Shown here in pieces: positions 42,986-52,522 of a DNA stretch of 64,000 bases. The stretch is from assembly GCA_963700515.1 (NCBI GenBank), contig CAVOXY010000048.1, forward strand, positions 248,001 to 312,000. Direction: 5' to 3'. Below the pieces are notes generated by a model. That model saw nothing but the letters and a program-made list of their open reading frames with translations, had not been told where the DNA came from and did not search any database. The translations under genes and the position numbers were made by a program. How positions within the stretch are numbered: position 1 is the first letter of the stretch; each line of letters opens with the position of its first letter. The stretch is from JAJRVM01 sp963700515. Its GTDB lineage: Bacteria > Planctomycetota > Planctomycetia > Pirellulales > Pirellulaceae.

Positions 42986-43984
42986 CTAAGGTAACTTACC
43001 TTCCAATGCCGTGCGGATCGCCTTAACCTGCTCCACCTGCGCTTCGTCCAAAGCGCCGATCGGCCCGGCTTGCGGGTTCCAATTTGGCCCCATGTCGAGC
43101 GTGACGACTCCTTCGTGCTTGACCACGTCCTTGACCCAGGCGATCCATTTCTCGTTGGGATAACGCACATTGCGCTGTGACCAACTCGACCCGAGGAACG
43201 TCAGTGCGTGCCACTGGGACCCAGCGAGCCAGCGTGAGGAAGGCACGATGTCAAATGGCTCGTTCAATTCGCCAGCCGTATAATCCTCGGCCTGCGTGTA
43301 GTGGATCACTTGAATGCCTGGGTTAAACGTGACGATGGCGTGGGGGTTTCCGTGCTTGACCGCCTCGGCATAGATCCGAGCAATCTCGTCGTTGAAATGG
43401 ACATGCTGATAGCCACCGTCAAACCACCAGCCAGCCACCTTTTCGCCATAGCGATCGGACCATTCCTGAATCACCTTGGCCCACTTTCTGGCAAACGGTG
43501 CGTCGATCGGCTGATCCTGCGGTCCCTGTGGCAGTCCGAAAGCCTGCTGAGCGCGTGGGTCGCGATTGGGAGTCTGGCAAGGGAGATAGAGCATCAGCTT
43601 GATACCTTTGGCCTGGAGAGCTCCGGAGAGTTCCAGCGGCAGATCTCGCTGTGAACACCGCTGGCCCGGTGAGTAGCCGGTCACCTGATCGTATTGAGCG
43701 TTGGGTGAATTGAAGTAGCCGGAATTCTGTCCCAGCGTAATCACAAAGTACCTCGCCCCCATCGCTTCCAATTGCGATGCCAGAGCTGGGACGTCGAATT
43801 GGTCCGTCAACGCCAGGCTCTCGGCATTGCCCGGCAGGAAATGCATGAAGACGCCATACCGCGATTGCTGGAGCCAATCCGTATTCCGGTTGTACTGATC
43901 CCCCTGACTCGTTCCAGCGTTCCATAGCAGGAGACTCGTGGCCGCAAGCAGAAATCGTGTTCCTCTGTTGGTTGATCTCATCAT
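42986..43984 (-). CDS. Exported alpha-L-fucosidase-like protein (GH29)
   Basis: About 332 residues from the ATG at 43984, preceded by GGAGAGACG. Signal peptide (RFLLAATSLLLWNAGTSQGD), then the GH29 barrel: WLQQSRYGVFMHFLPGNAES, MGARYFVITLGQNSGYFNS, GIKLMLYLPC and GEKVAGWWFDGGYQHVHFND, where the Asp in WWFDGG is the likely nucleophile. C-terminal beta domain short or absent. GH29 enzymes release alpha-L-fucose from glycans; the length is on the short side, so activity is not certain. Confidence 0.83.
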   Translation of the reverse strand: MMRSTNRGTRFLLAATSLLLWNAGTSQGDQYNRNTDWLQQSRYGVFMHFLPGNAESLALTDQFDVPALASQLEAMGARYFVITLGQNSGYFNSPNAQYDQVTGYSPGQRCSQRDLPLELSGALQAKGIKLMLYLPCQTPNRDPRAQQAFGLPQGPQDQPIDAPFARKWAKVIQEWSDRYGEKVAGWWFDGGYQHVHFNDEIARIYAEAVKHGNPHAIVTFNPGIQVIHYTQAEDYTAGELNEPFDIVPSSRWLAGSQWHALTFLGSSWSQRNVRYPNEKWIAWVKDVVKHEGVVTLDMGPNWNPQAGPIGALDEAQVEQVKAIRTALEGKLP

Positions 43985-44473
43985 CGTCTCTCCGGAAAGG
44001 CTGAGACCGCAATATGGTCGTGGTATGGACAGTGCATGGCTCGGCAAGCGACTCGCTGCCAGGCAAGTTGGCTTGCCCAGTCCCTTCGTTGGTGGGGCCG
44101 GAGTCGATATCGTTACACCTATCCGGTAGACTAGGGATGGTATCCCTGGTTGGCGTGCGAGATTGTCTGCATGGCCATCCAAAGGACTTATTGTAACCGT
44201 GCAACGAGCACAAGGCGATTCCACCGAACATTGAATTATGACGAACGGGTTGAATTCCGGCTGTATTTTGGCGGAGCCAAACGCGTGGGCCATACTCCTT
44301 TATTGGTCAAGGACAAGAGGATCGGGTGACAAGAACATCTCGGGCCAATCATTTCTTTGTCATCCTATCTTTTTGTCCCCAATTCTAGCCGCCCAGTCAG
44401 CCGCCATTGGCGCAAGTGGGTTGCATTACATTCGAATCATCACCTGGGCGAAGCCAGAAAGAGCAGTCACATC
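43985..44473. other. Intergenic region upstream of two divergent genes
   Basis: No gene. It carries a TTTGTCATCCTATCTTTTTGTCC motif copy (44352-44376) of the GACAAAAAGAT family and an isolated GAACGGGTTGAATTCCGG fragment (44243-44260) resembling the palindrome family. Confidence 0.55.
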
Positions 44474-46411
44474 ATGACGAAGCCATTCGGTTTTCTGCTG
44501 TTGCTGTTACTCACAATCTCACTCGGTACACCATCGTCTGGGTCGTGTGCGGATTCGTTATTTCCGGGCGAGCGTGGCAGGAAGCTGGACCTGGTCAGTC
44601 GCGATGACATTTGGAATGAGACGCAGGGTGGTTTCCTGGCACGCTTCGTGAAGGTGCCGCGTGACCAGGTTGTCGGTTTTGCACTCTACACCCATGATCA
44701 CGGTGTGCTGAAGATCTCGGCACAGCTATATCCCTTGCAGGAGAAGGAAGAACGCGAGGTGCGATTGGAGTTTTTGCACGACGGCCAATGGCGGGAAGTT
44801 GCCACTGCACCGGTTATCTACCCAGGTTGGTCTGCTCACTTCCGCATCGATCCGTGGGACAACACACAAGACGTACCCTATCGAGTCCGGCACGGCAAGA
44901 CAGCCGTGTTCGAGGGACTGATTCGCAAAGATCCGACGGATAAAGACGTCATTGTCGTAGCATCGCTGTCCTGCAGTTCCAATGCAGATCGTGGTGATCG
45001 CGATTCGATTGTGGAAAAGCTCAAGAAGCAGGATCCAGATCTGCTCTTCTTCGCGGGCGACCAGAGTTATGACCATACGGAGCACACAGCTTCCTGGTTG
45101 CTGTGGGGACAGCAGTTTCGCGAGATCATCAAGGATCGGCCGGTGGTGACCATGCCGGACGATCACGATATCGGACAAGGTAACCTGTGGGGTGAAGGGG
45201 GCATCGTGGCCGATTCCCCAGCGGGGGACTCGGGTGGGTATTTCTATCCCGCGGAATATATCCAGATGGTCGAGCGATGTCAGACCTGGCATTTGCCTGA
45301 TCCCGTCGACCCGCGCCCCATAGGGCAGGGAATCGGCGTTTACTTCACGCGACTGCGCGTGGGTGGCATCGATTTCGCGGTGCTCGAAGACCGCAAATTC
45401 AAGTCGGGTCCCAAAGGGAAGATCCCGCAGATGGGACCGCGTCCCGATCACATTCGTCAAGCCGGCTACGATCCCCGGAAAATCGATCTTCCTGGATTGC
45501 AGTTGCTGGGAGATCGGCAATTGGCTTTTTTGAACGCCTGGAGCCAGGATTGGAGCGGCACACAAATGAAGGTCGTACTTTCTCAGACCGCTCTGTGCGG
45601 AGCAGTCCACCTGCACGGTTCGAAAGACAATCGCTTGCTCGCCGACCTGGACTGCAATGGCTGGCCGCAAACCGGACGCCGGAAGGCATTGCAGGCAATT
45701 CGCCGGGCGCTGGCCTGCCATCTGTGCGGCGATCAGCACCTGACGGTGGTGGTCAAACACGGTATTGATGCATTCCGCGACGGCCCATACGGATTTACGA
45801 GCCCGGCCATTATCAACAGCTATTATGCGCGCTGGTGGTGGCCCAAGGACGAGAAGGGAGGGGGCCATAGCGTTGCCGGCAGCCCACTCCCCTGGACGGG
45901 CGATTATCTGGATGGTCTCTACAATCGGATTACCATGCTCGCCTACGCCAATCCTGCCTTTGACAACATTCAGGTGATGAAAGAGAACCAGCGTAATCCT
46001 GCTGCCCTGCTGGGCGACGGCTACGGACTCGTGCGATTCCACAAGAAGTCGCGTGAAACTACCTTTGAGTGCTGGCCGCGTTATGCCGATCTGGCCAAAG
46101 GTGACGCAGCCCAATATCCCGGCTGGCCCATCACGATCAAGATGCAGGACAACGATGGCCGCCAGGTTTTCGGCAACCTGCCGGAGTTGGTGTTCGAAGA
46201 TGTGGTTGATCCGGTCGTACAAGTGGTCAACGAGGCTGACGGAGAGATCCTCTACACCTTGCGCATCCAAGGTGACCGTTTCCGTCCGCACGTATTTGGA
46301 CCGGGAGAATATACGGTGAAGGCAGGGGTTAGCCAGCCCGACGCATGGTCAAGTTCCGGAATTGCGCCGGTGGACCAGCCGGCGGCACCGATCATGGTAC
46401 GCTTGAATTGA
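44474..46411 (+). CDS. PhoD-like alkaline phosphatase/phosphodiesterase family protein, exported
   Basis: About 645 residues from the ATG at 44474. Signal peptide (FGFLLLLLLTISLGTPSSGS). The calcineurin-like PhoD core is seen in VASLSCSSNADRGDRDSIVE, PDLLFFAGDQSYDHTEHTAS, VTMPDDHDIGQGNLWGEGG, the GPKGKIPQMGPRP loop and LACHLCGDQHLTVVVKHGID: metal ligands Asp, His and Asn of a two-metal site. A beta domain closes the C-terminus. Possibly cleaves phosphate esters in the periplasm. A long antisense open frame is a shadow of this gene. Confidence 0.87.
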   Translation: MTKPFGFLLLLLLTISLGTPSSGSCADSLFPGERGRKLDLVSRDDIWNETQGGFLARFVKVPRDQVVGFALYTHDHGVLKISAQLYPLQEKEEREVRLEFLHDGQWREVATAPVIYPGWSAHFRIDPWDNTQDVPYRVRHGKTAVFEGLIRKDPTDKDVIVVASLSCSSNADRGDRDSIVEKLKKQDPDLLFFAGDQSYDHTEHTASWLLWGQQFREIIKDRPVVTMPDDHDIGQGNLWGEGGIVADSPAGDSGGYFYPAEYIQMVERCQTWHLPDPVDPRPIGQGIGVYFTRLRVGGIDFAVLEDRKFKSGPKGKIPQMGPRPDHIRQAGYDPRKIDLPGLQLLGDRQLAFLNAWSQDWSGTQMKVVLSQTALCGAVHLHGSKDNRLLADLDCNGWPQTGRRKALQAIRRALACHLCGDQHLTVVVKHGIDAFRDGPYGFTSPAIINSYYARWWWPKDEKGGGHSVAGSPLPWTGDYLDGLYNRITMLAYANPAFDNIQVMKENQRNPAALLGDGYGLVRFHKKSRETTFECWPRYADLAKGDAAQYPGWPITIKMQDNDGRQVFGNLPELVFEDVVDPVVQVVNEADGEILYTLRIQGDRFRPHVFGPGEYTVKAGVSQPDAWSSSGIAPVDQPAAPIMVRLN

Positions 46412-46418
46412 TCATACT

Positions 46419-46790
46419 TCACAGCCAGCCACGGCGTCGGAACCAGATGATCATGCTGCCGGCAATGACTCCGCAGAAGATCCAGAAGACAAGATAGAGG
46501 CCACGCCAATCTTTCTCAGGGATCGGCATGTTCATGCCGTAGACGCCAGCCAGGAATGTCAACGGCAAGAAGATCGTCCCGATCACTGTCAGCACTTTCA
46601 TGACGTCGTTGGTGCGGTTCGAGATCGTCGACATGTAGGTTTCGGTAAGTGTACCGGTGATTTCCCGGTACGTTTCCACCAGATCGATAACCTGCACGCA
46701 GTGATCATAGACGTCACGAAAGTACGTCTGAGTCGTTTCCGACAGGCACTCGTGTTGGGCCAGAGTGGAAGGATGAGCGCATTCCGACGT
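46419..46790 (-). pseudogene. corA: C-terminal fragment of a CorA-like magnesium transporter
   Basis: The minus strand reads about 120 residues: LSETTQTYFRDVYDHCVQVI, then LVETYREITGTLTETYMSTI, TNDVMKVLTVIGTIFLPLTF, LAGVYGMNMPIPEKDWRGLY with the universal YGMNMP selectivity motif, and the second helix VFWIFCGVIAGSMIIWF. The N-terminal 200 residues (soluble funnel) are missing: at about 46750 the sequence becomes a glycerophosphodiesterase gene on the other strand. An in-frame ATG at 46697 is internal. This is a fragment, not a functional channel. Confidence 0.82.
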
Positions 46791-47230
46791 TTGAGGAAAT
46801 CCTGGAACTCTGCCAGGGCAAGGTGGGAATCTACCTCGACCTGAAGGATGCGCCGGTGGAAGCAGCCGTTGAGCTCGTGCAACAGTGGGAGATGCTGCCG
46901 CATGTTCTCTGGTATGCCGATGGTCGTCGGCTGCAGCGCATCAAGGAAATCTGTCCAGCCAGTATCATCATGCCCGATCCGGGTCCCGCGGCGAATCTGC
47001 CACGGTTAATTGACCGTTTTCATCCCACGGTAATCGCCGCCGTCTGGCGAGATTTCACGCCGAGCTTTGTCGATACATGTCACCGGGCCAATGCGATTGT
47101 GATCGTTGATGAGCAAGACAGGACAAGCTGGGCAGAAGCACTGCGATGGGGAACCGACGGGATTCAGACCGACCATCCCGCCGAACTAATTGAGTTTCTC
47201 GAAGCCGCAAAACGCAAACAGACGCCGTAG
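46750..47230 (+). pseudogene. C-terminal fragment of a glycerophosphodiester phosphodiesterase
   Basis: The plus strand reads GPEWKDERIPTFEEILELCQ, then GKVGIYLDLKDAPVEAAVEL, LPHVLWYADGRRLQRIKEIC and TDGIQTDHPAELIEFL, the second half of a GDPD TIM barrel. The N-terminal strand-helix units with the catalytic HRG-type His and EMDV Glu/Asp motifs are absent. An ATG at 46823 is internal. It abuts the CorA fragment head-to-head, so both genes have lost their starts. Confidence 0.78.
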
Positions 47231-47463
47231 CTGAACCCGCCGTAGCTGCAAAGGTCCGCGCCACTGCTCAATCCAACCGTCTTCCAAGCAGGTAATGCCG
47301 ACCCAACACGATCGGACCACGGAAACGAAATCACACGACTTGAGCAGTGCGAGGCGGTACCCCGTTATCGACTCCCGTGAGGAACTCTGGCCCCGCTTCA
47401 CACGGCGTGCGCCAACGACGAAAGTTGCAGCATACCGTGACACGCATCTTCGAATGTTCAGCA

Positions 47464-49428
47464 CTACAAGCCGGATGACGCGAACAACGCCCGGGCCTGG
47501 TCCGCTGTCAAAGCCCGATCGAAAAGGGCGATCTCGTCGATTTTGCCTTCAAAATTGAATCGTCCATCGCTGCGCCCACCGATGAACAACGAGCAGTTAC
47601 GGGGTCGCGTAACGCTGATGGTTCCCTGCAACTCACAATCGGGTTTGCCGTCGAGATAGACTCGCACTTGGTCAGCTTCACGCACCAGCAGAATGTGGTA
47701 CCAGTGGTGTAACAGCAGGTCGGTCTGCCCCACGATTACCTCCCGTCGCGTGTCGCCGTTGTAGAACAACAGTCGACCGGAGGGCTGTTGAGCCGTACCG
47801 CCAATACCGAGATGATCGCCTTCAGATGAACCGTCCACGCCTCGTGAAAGAAGGTATCCAGCGACTGGACTCGCATCGGGTGGCATCGCATTGTAGAACC
47901 AGCACGCTACGCTGTACGAGTCGGCGAGATCAGGTGTTTCGGCTTTCAGGCGTCCCCCTGCAAAATGTACCGCACGGTTGCCGCGTTCGGTACAGGTAAA
48001 CGCGTCGCCCGGCGGACCTGGGAGAAAGAGGGCGTAGCCGGGTTCGAGCCGCGCATCGTGCCCTTTCAGAGCCGCATCAGGTACCATCTCCCCGCTGTGA
48101 ACATCCATCGCCCAATAAGCATACGGCTGATTCGACAGGACTTTTTCGGCGTAGCTCCCACGCGATCTGGCCGGCGTGCGGCGAGGCTGTTTGGAAATCT
48201 GCTCCAGCAGCCCCAGCAGTGTCTCCACGATTTTTGGTTCCGCCTGCACTTCCAGCCCTGCCGTGCGTGCCGGCCACGTTGTGTATCCTCCGAGTTGATG
48301 CTGTTCAGGCGGCGGGATATAGCCTTCACCGCCGTTGGCCAGCTCGATGTTCATCGACGGCGTGAGCGGGCTCTGCAATTTGAGCTTCAATCCGGTGAGG
48401 CCGTAGACCTCGTCAGGAATGGCCGTCATGCCCAACTCTCCGATGCGAATGGCCTGCAATTTCAAGTCCACTTCGGGATTATCGCGCAACCAGTGAGCTT
48501 CCGCGGCATAGACTTCGGGCAAGCTGCGCGGCACGTTCTGAATGCCGGCCGCAATCGGCTCGGCCCAGGCCAGCCGTTGGTCATCGGGTGTGCGGCGGCC
48601 CAGCCGCAGCGTCGCTTCGGCCATTGCGACCGTCACATCGCTGCGATAAGTGACCCCCTGCAGCGCCTCGTCTGCCAGATCGGCCAGACCGTGGCAGTAA
48701 CGCTCGAATCCGTCTGGTTTCCCCTGGAAAGGTTGATCGGCCAGCGGAATCGAGTAGTCCATAAAGTGCAGATCGCCACTAGTCCCTTGTGACATGAGCG
48801 CGACAAACGGTGTGCTACCTTCTGGATTTGCCCCGCCGAGATCTTCTTCCAACAGTTGGCACACACGGCCGGTGTAGTCCGACGAAAGTCCCGCGGCACC
48901 ATAGTAGTGCATCGAGAAGTTGCCCAACAGCGCCAGCGGGCGTCCGTCACGATCCTGGATCGACAACAGAGTCAAATCGGGATCGATCGGCCCGGATGGA
49001 CCCGCCGTATCGGGATTGGCATGCCCGGGATGCATCATGGCCCGCACCGATACCTGGCCAAACGGATCGGCTTGCATCTTGTGCGGCAGGAAGATCCAGC
49101 GACGCGTATTGGTGTAATGCCCCGCGTCGGCGACCGCCCAGCCCGCTTGGGCGGGACGCATCGCCTGGGCTGCCTGCTCGATGCTCGCCGCGATCCGCGG
49201 CACCAGAGACTGCGGATACTGCGGGTCCGCCGGGCACCCCAGGCAGCGCATCGTCGCCGGAGCGCTGTGGGTGTGGGTGGCGGAAATGAGCATGTGATCC
49301 TCGGGGATGCCTGTCTTTTCCGAGGCAATACGTTTCGCGTCGTCACACAATTCACGCGGCAGCATGCAGCTATCAACGACGCAGATGGCGATACGCTGCA
49401 AGCCATCCTCCATCACCAGGCTGCGCAT
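47464..49428 (-). CDS. Neutral/alkaline ceramidase-like protein with C-terminal LamG domain (main open frame)
   Basis: The frame carries DHMLISATHTHSAPATMRCL (zinc-ligand His motif), GNFSMHYYGAAGLSSDYTGR and NGGEGYIPPPEQH, typical of the neutral ceramidase N-terminal domain, and then a LamG/concanavalin-like domain (SYSVACWFYNAMPPDASPVA to EIALFDRALTADQARALF). The first 60 or so residues lie in other frames: a signal peptide (RTWAYLVYGSVLLLLLTMPD, from 49658), then VNIDPQQLPVLQNGGFLQQT, with shifts near 49550 and 49430. Without repair the frame starts at MRSLVMEDG. The fused LamG suggests binding of a polysaccharide or a cell surface; hydrolysis of an amide-linked lipid is inferred by family only. 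Confidence 0.82.
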   Translation of the reverse strand: MRSLVMEDGLQRIAICVVDSCMLPRELCDDAKRIASEKTGIPEDHMLISATHTHSAPATMRCLGCPADPQYPQSLVPRIAASIEQAAQAMRPAQAGWAVADAGHYTNTRRWIFLPHKMQADPFGQVSVRAMMHPGHANPDTAGPSGPIDPDLTLLSIQDRDGRPLALLGNFSMHYYGAAGLSSDYTGRVCQLLEEDLGGANPEGSTPFVALMSQGTSGDLHFMDYSIPLADQPFQGKPDGFERYCHGLADLADEALQGVTYRSDVTVAMAEATLRLGRRTPDDQRLAWAEPIAAGIQNVPRSLPEVYAAEAHWLRDNPEVDLKLQAIRIGELGMTAIPDEVYGLTGLKLKLQSPLTPSMNIELANGGEGYIPPPEQHQLGGYTTWPARTAGLEVQAEPKIVETLLGLLEQISKQPRRTPARSRGSYAEKVLSNQPYAYWAMDVHSGEMVPDAALKGHDARLEPGYALFLPGPPGDAFTCTERGNRAVHFAGGRLKAETPDLADSYSVACWFYNAMPPDASPVAGYLLSRGVDGSSEGDHLGIGGTAQQPSGRLLFYNGDTRREVIVGQTDLLLHHWYHILLVREADQVRVYLDGKPDCELQGTISVTRPRNCSLFIGGRSDGRFNFEGKIDEIALFDRALTADQARALFASSGL

Positions 49429-49429
49429 A

Positions 49430-49658
49430 AAGGGACTGTGTTACCTTGTCGGCAGTCTGCTGCAGGAAACCTCCGTTCTGCAGCACCGGCAGTTGCTGCG
49501 GATCGATGTTCACTGCCGCGGCTCCGGCGTGAAATCCGTGAATCTCCCACTGCATCAAAGGCTTTCAGGCCGTCAGGCATCGTGAGCAACAGCAGCAGCA
49601 CACTGCCGTAAACCAGGTACGCCCATGTGCGCCGTGGAGGCTTTCGTGCCAGACGCAA
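49430..49658 (-). CDS. N-terminal segments of the ceramidase-like gene, in two other frames
   Basis: Start ATG at 49658 with a signal peptide and the following HGFHAGAAAVNID-type strand. Each piece is in a different frame; the joints lie near 49550 and 49430. Treat with the feature at 47464-49428 as one gene. Confidence 0.65.
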
Positions 49659-49886
49659 ATTCGCTCGTCGGGGAATCCGCGGGGGTGGTGAACGGCTCTT
49701 TCGGCTGCTGAGCTGTTTGGGCGATCGGTTTAAAGCCTTAACTCCGAAAGCAGAAATGACTTGTCACTTGGATCGAATTACCTCTATCTTCCCTGGCTTG
49801 ATTCTCACGAAGGCGCGTCATCGGTGGTCGCTCGTTACCACACCATACTCCACACAGCCAATCTATTGCTACCCACTCGAGGAATC

Positions 49887-50330
49887 TCAGTTCCGACTTT
49901 CGAGGGGCTCGTTCGGTTTAGCGGTATTCGTGCGGACCAAACGCACCGTCTGGGATGTGCCTTGTTTCCACAGGTCATACTTCGGATCGGCGTACGATCA
50001 AAGAAACTCAGTAAGCTGCCGGGTCAGTACGTTTCGCATCTCGACCTGAGCCGGATCGTGATACAAGTTCACCCATTCACCCGGATCTTCGGTCAAGTGA
50101 TAGAGCTCGTGAGGACCATCGGAGTGACGCAGATCAGTTTCCACTGGTCTGTGCGAACAGCTCGCGTGTTTTCGAACTCATAGAATACCACGTTGTTCCA
50201 CTCCAGAGGCTCGCCGCACAACGTGCGGGCAAAGTCTCTTCCAGGCGACTTCGGTTGGTGGGTATCTTGCCACGCAATCCGAGGTATCCCAGGAGCGTCG
50301 GCATCAAGTCGTAGTTGGCAACCATCAGTT
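49887..50330 (-). pseudogene. C-terminal part of the sulfatase gene, broken by several indels
   Basis: Frames can be chained: VANYDLMPTLLGYLGLRGKI (50325-50250), GEPLEWNNVVFYEFENTRAV (50215-50150), HSDGPHELYHLTEDPGEWVN (50120-50060), LTRQLTEF and YADPKYDLWKQGTSQTVRLV (to 49887). All are standard sulfatase C-terminal elements. At least four single-base shifts and one stop (near 50005) interrupt them. See 50330-51397 for the rest. Confidence 0.7.
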
Positions 50331-51397
50331 TATTGCGAGTTCCCGCCGGATCGCGCTTCGGTTGCCGGACATATCAAGGGAATGTGCATCGTCGAATCAA
50401 AAGCATGTAGCGGTCGAGTATGGTCCCCCATGCCCCACAGTCCATGTTGGCCGCAACCGAGTCCCTGGTCGGCCGTGAACACGACCAGCGTCTGTTCGTC
50501 GAGCCCCAGACGATCGATGGTCGCCATCACTTCGCCCACTCCGTCATCCACGCCACTGATTTCAGCGGCATATCGCCGCATCGAAGTGATATTGTTCATG
50601 AACTGCCGGTTGTCGCGCAACCAGGGATGAATAGGATTTCGCGGAAATGAGACCAGTGTCTTATCGGCATAGTAGTCCGCATGCCGATTGCTAGCGGGCT
50701 GCAGCATACTGCCACCCAGACCGTAGGGACCGTTGTATGTGAGCAGCAGGAAGAATGGCCGATGATCGTGATTCTGCCGCAGGAACTTGATCGCGTGCTC
50801 CGTCCACACATCAGTCGTATAGCGCGGTTCGTTATAGATCTGGCCTTCATGGATGATCGGCTGCTCATAGAACTCAGCCGTATGACCGTGCGGCTTGGTG
50901 ATCCAATAGGAGGTGAACCCTTCCTGAGGATTCATGTTGTCGCCCAAATGCCACTTTCCCACCAGGCCGCAACGATAACCAGCTTCCTGGAGGACTTCAC
51001 CAAGTGACGTAAACCCCTCGAGGGTGTTGCGAGCTTGCGGCCCAATCTGCAATCGATTCGCCTGCAGGTAGCAATGCACGCCGTGCTGGGAAGGCATCAA
51101 TCCCGTGAGAAACGTAGCCCGTGTCGGAGAACAGACCGCATTGCATGCGAAAGCGCGTTCGAACAACATTCCGTCGGCGGCCAAACGGTCGATATGCGGT
51201 GTGCGGATGTCGGGATTCCCGTAGCACCCTAACGTCCACGGCCCATGATTGTCCGTCATGATGACAATCAGGTTCGTTGGTCGATCATCCGTCGTGTGAC
51301 CCGCGCGACATGGGTTGGCACAACAGAGCGCAAAAGAACACATGCCGGTGACGTAAATCACACACGCGTGAAACGACAGATAGATCTGAACATTCAT
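50330..51397 (-). CDS. Sulfatase (CxPxR formylglycine type), frameshifted at its 3' end
   Basis: About 355 residues from a Met at 51397 (in-frame Mets also at 51406 and 51445); the start is uncertain. A signal-like segment (LSFHACVIYVTGMCSFALCC) precedes PTNLIVIMTDNHGPWTLGCY, with the metal-binding DN pair, and the active-site sequence CNAVCSPTRATFLTG whose Cys (C-S-P-T-R) is the formylglycine precursor. LVGKWHLGD and VVFTADQGLGCGQHG supply further metal and sulfate ligands. Sulfatases remove sulfate from glycans or steroids in the periplasm; an FGE-type maturase must act on it, none is in this window. Confidence 0.88.
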   Translation of the reverse strand: MNVQIYLSFHACVIYVTGMCSFALCCANPCRAGHTTDDRPTNLIVIMTDNHGPWTLGCYGNPDIRTPHIDRLAADGMLFERAFACNAVCSPTRATFLTGLMPSQHGVHCYLQANRLQIGPQARNTLEGFTSLGEVLQEAGYRCGLVGKWHLGDNMNPQEGFTSYWITKPHGHTAEFYEQPIIHEGQIYNEPRYTTDVWTEHAIKFLRQNHDHRPFFLLLTYNGPYGLGGSMLQPASNRHADYYADKTLVSFPRNPIHPWLRDNRQFMNNITSMRRYAAEISGVDDGVGEVMATIDRLGLDEQTLVVFTADQGLGCGQHGLWGMGDHTRPLHAFDSTMHIPLICPATEARSGGNSQ

Positions 51398-51832
51398 CGA
51401 ACACATTCCGGCCATCTGGATATTGGGAGAAAAGGCAGATTCCACCGCACATCACTCACGCCAATGCGTTTGAACCCGAACCATCATACCCTTTCCTCAA
51501 AAGAATCACCACTTTGTGACAATGCCATCCCACCCCACTGAACTCATGTGACAAGCCCGGGAATGGCACCGCTGCAATGACACTAATAACTAACCCACTC
51601 AGCAAACATGCGCCGCGACTCCGGAATTACCACAAACGGCTGTGCCGTCCTGAGGTGACGCGAGCAATTGCGCGACGTTGGATAACGCAGATTGACGGGA
51701 TAGAGCGTGAGCAGTACATTGCGTGCGCCTGATAAAATCACCTTCTTAATGAAGGTTTTCACACACGCCCAAAAATTCCTACAAATCCCTCGGACAGTCT
51801 ATTGTCGTTGAGAAACTTCGAAATGGAGCGGC
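51398..51832. other. Intergenic region, no clear gene
   Basis: Contains a weak hairpin ACCTTC/GAAGGT (51741-51757) followed by TTTTC, a possible terminator; otherwise AT-moderate DNA with no domain-like frames. Confidence 0.4.
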
Positions 51833-52291
51833 ATGAATCGGCCAACTCACGAAAGAATCATGGCTGCTCTGGTGACATGTGCAGAGCGGTTGCCCCCGAA
51901 TTTGCGGATGCCGCCGCCATCGTTCTTGACGATGCGTGGGGAGTTTCTGGAATTCGACGAGGCGGCCAAGACCCTGACCGTGAGATTTCCGGTGCTGGAA
52001 GGATATCTTAACCCCTTCGGCACGATGCAGGGTGGATTCGTGGCTGCTGCCGTGGACAACACGATCGGTCCGCTGAGTATGCTGTTGGCGCCACCCAGCA
52101 TCACACATCGGCTGGAAATGAAATTCAGTCGTGCGATCGCAGAGGACGTCGAGTCCATTCGCGTTCAGTCACGGCTGATTGAAATGAGAAAGCGGCGACT
52201 CATTCTGACGGCCAGCGTGTTGGATGCTAGCGACCAGATTCTGGCGACGGGAAAGGCGACCAATTGGATCATGGCCAGTCTGGATCCGTAG
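51833..52291 (+). CDS. PaaI/YdiI-like hotdog thioesterase family protein
   Basis: 152 residues. Hotdog-fold pattern: LEGYLNPFGTMQGGFVAAAV (catalytic helix, with the GG and Asn/Gly loop), DNTIGPLSMLLAPPS, HRLEMKFSRAIAEDVESIRV and LILTASVLDASDQILATGKA. These enzymes cleave acyl-CoA thioesters; the substrate is unknown. The usual catalytic Asp of PaaI is replaced by the NPFGTMQG sequence variant seen in related subfamilies. Single gene with weak ribosome signals; start ATG at 51833 was preferred over 51802. Confidence 0.87.
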   Translation: MNRPTHERIMAALVTCAERLPPNLRMPPPSFLTMRGEFLEFDEAAKTLTVRFPVLEGYLNPFGTMQGGFVAAAVDNTIGPLSMLLAPPSITHRLEMKFSRAIAEDVESIRVQSRLIEMRKRRLILTASVLDASDQILATGKATNWIMASLDP

Positions 52292-52522
52292 CAGCCAACG
52301 CTTACCGCTTCATGCCGAGATGGGAGAGAAACTGGTGTCCGAGATCATCAGCCGTCTGGCGCAACGCGTCGAAAAATCGCTCTCGGAAGCGACAGTCGGG
52401 TCCACCAAGCGGCACGGGAGTACCTCGCACAGCTCGACTAGTCCCCCGCGAGTGGTGAGCCGCCTCGAGCCTTTCATGCAGCCCGGCTCAGTGCGCCGAG
52501 CTGCATGTGGTACCACAAAGCA

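Noticed and set aside
44726..46291. 521-residue antisense frame under the PhoD-like gene
   Set aside because: Shadow of a GC-rich coding gene; the plus-strand product has clear metallophosphatase motifs.
52300..52522. Short frames between the thioesterase and Gly-rich genes
   Set aside because: No recognisable domain; Ser/Arg/Thr-rich composition and overlap between strands suggest shadows.
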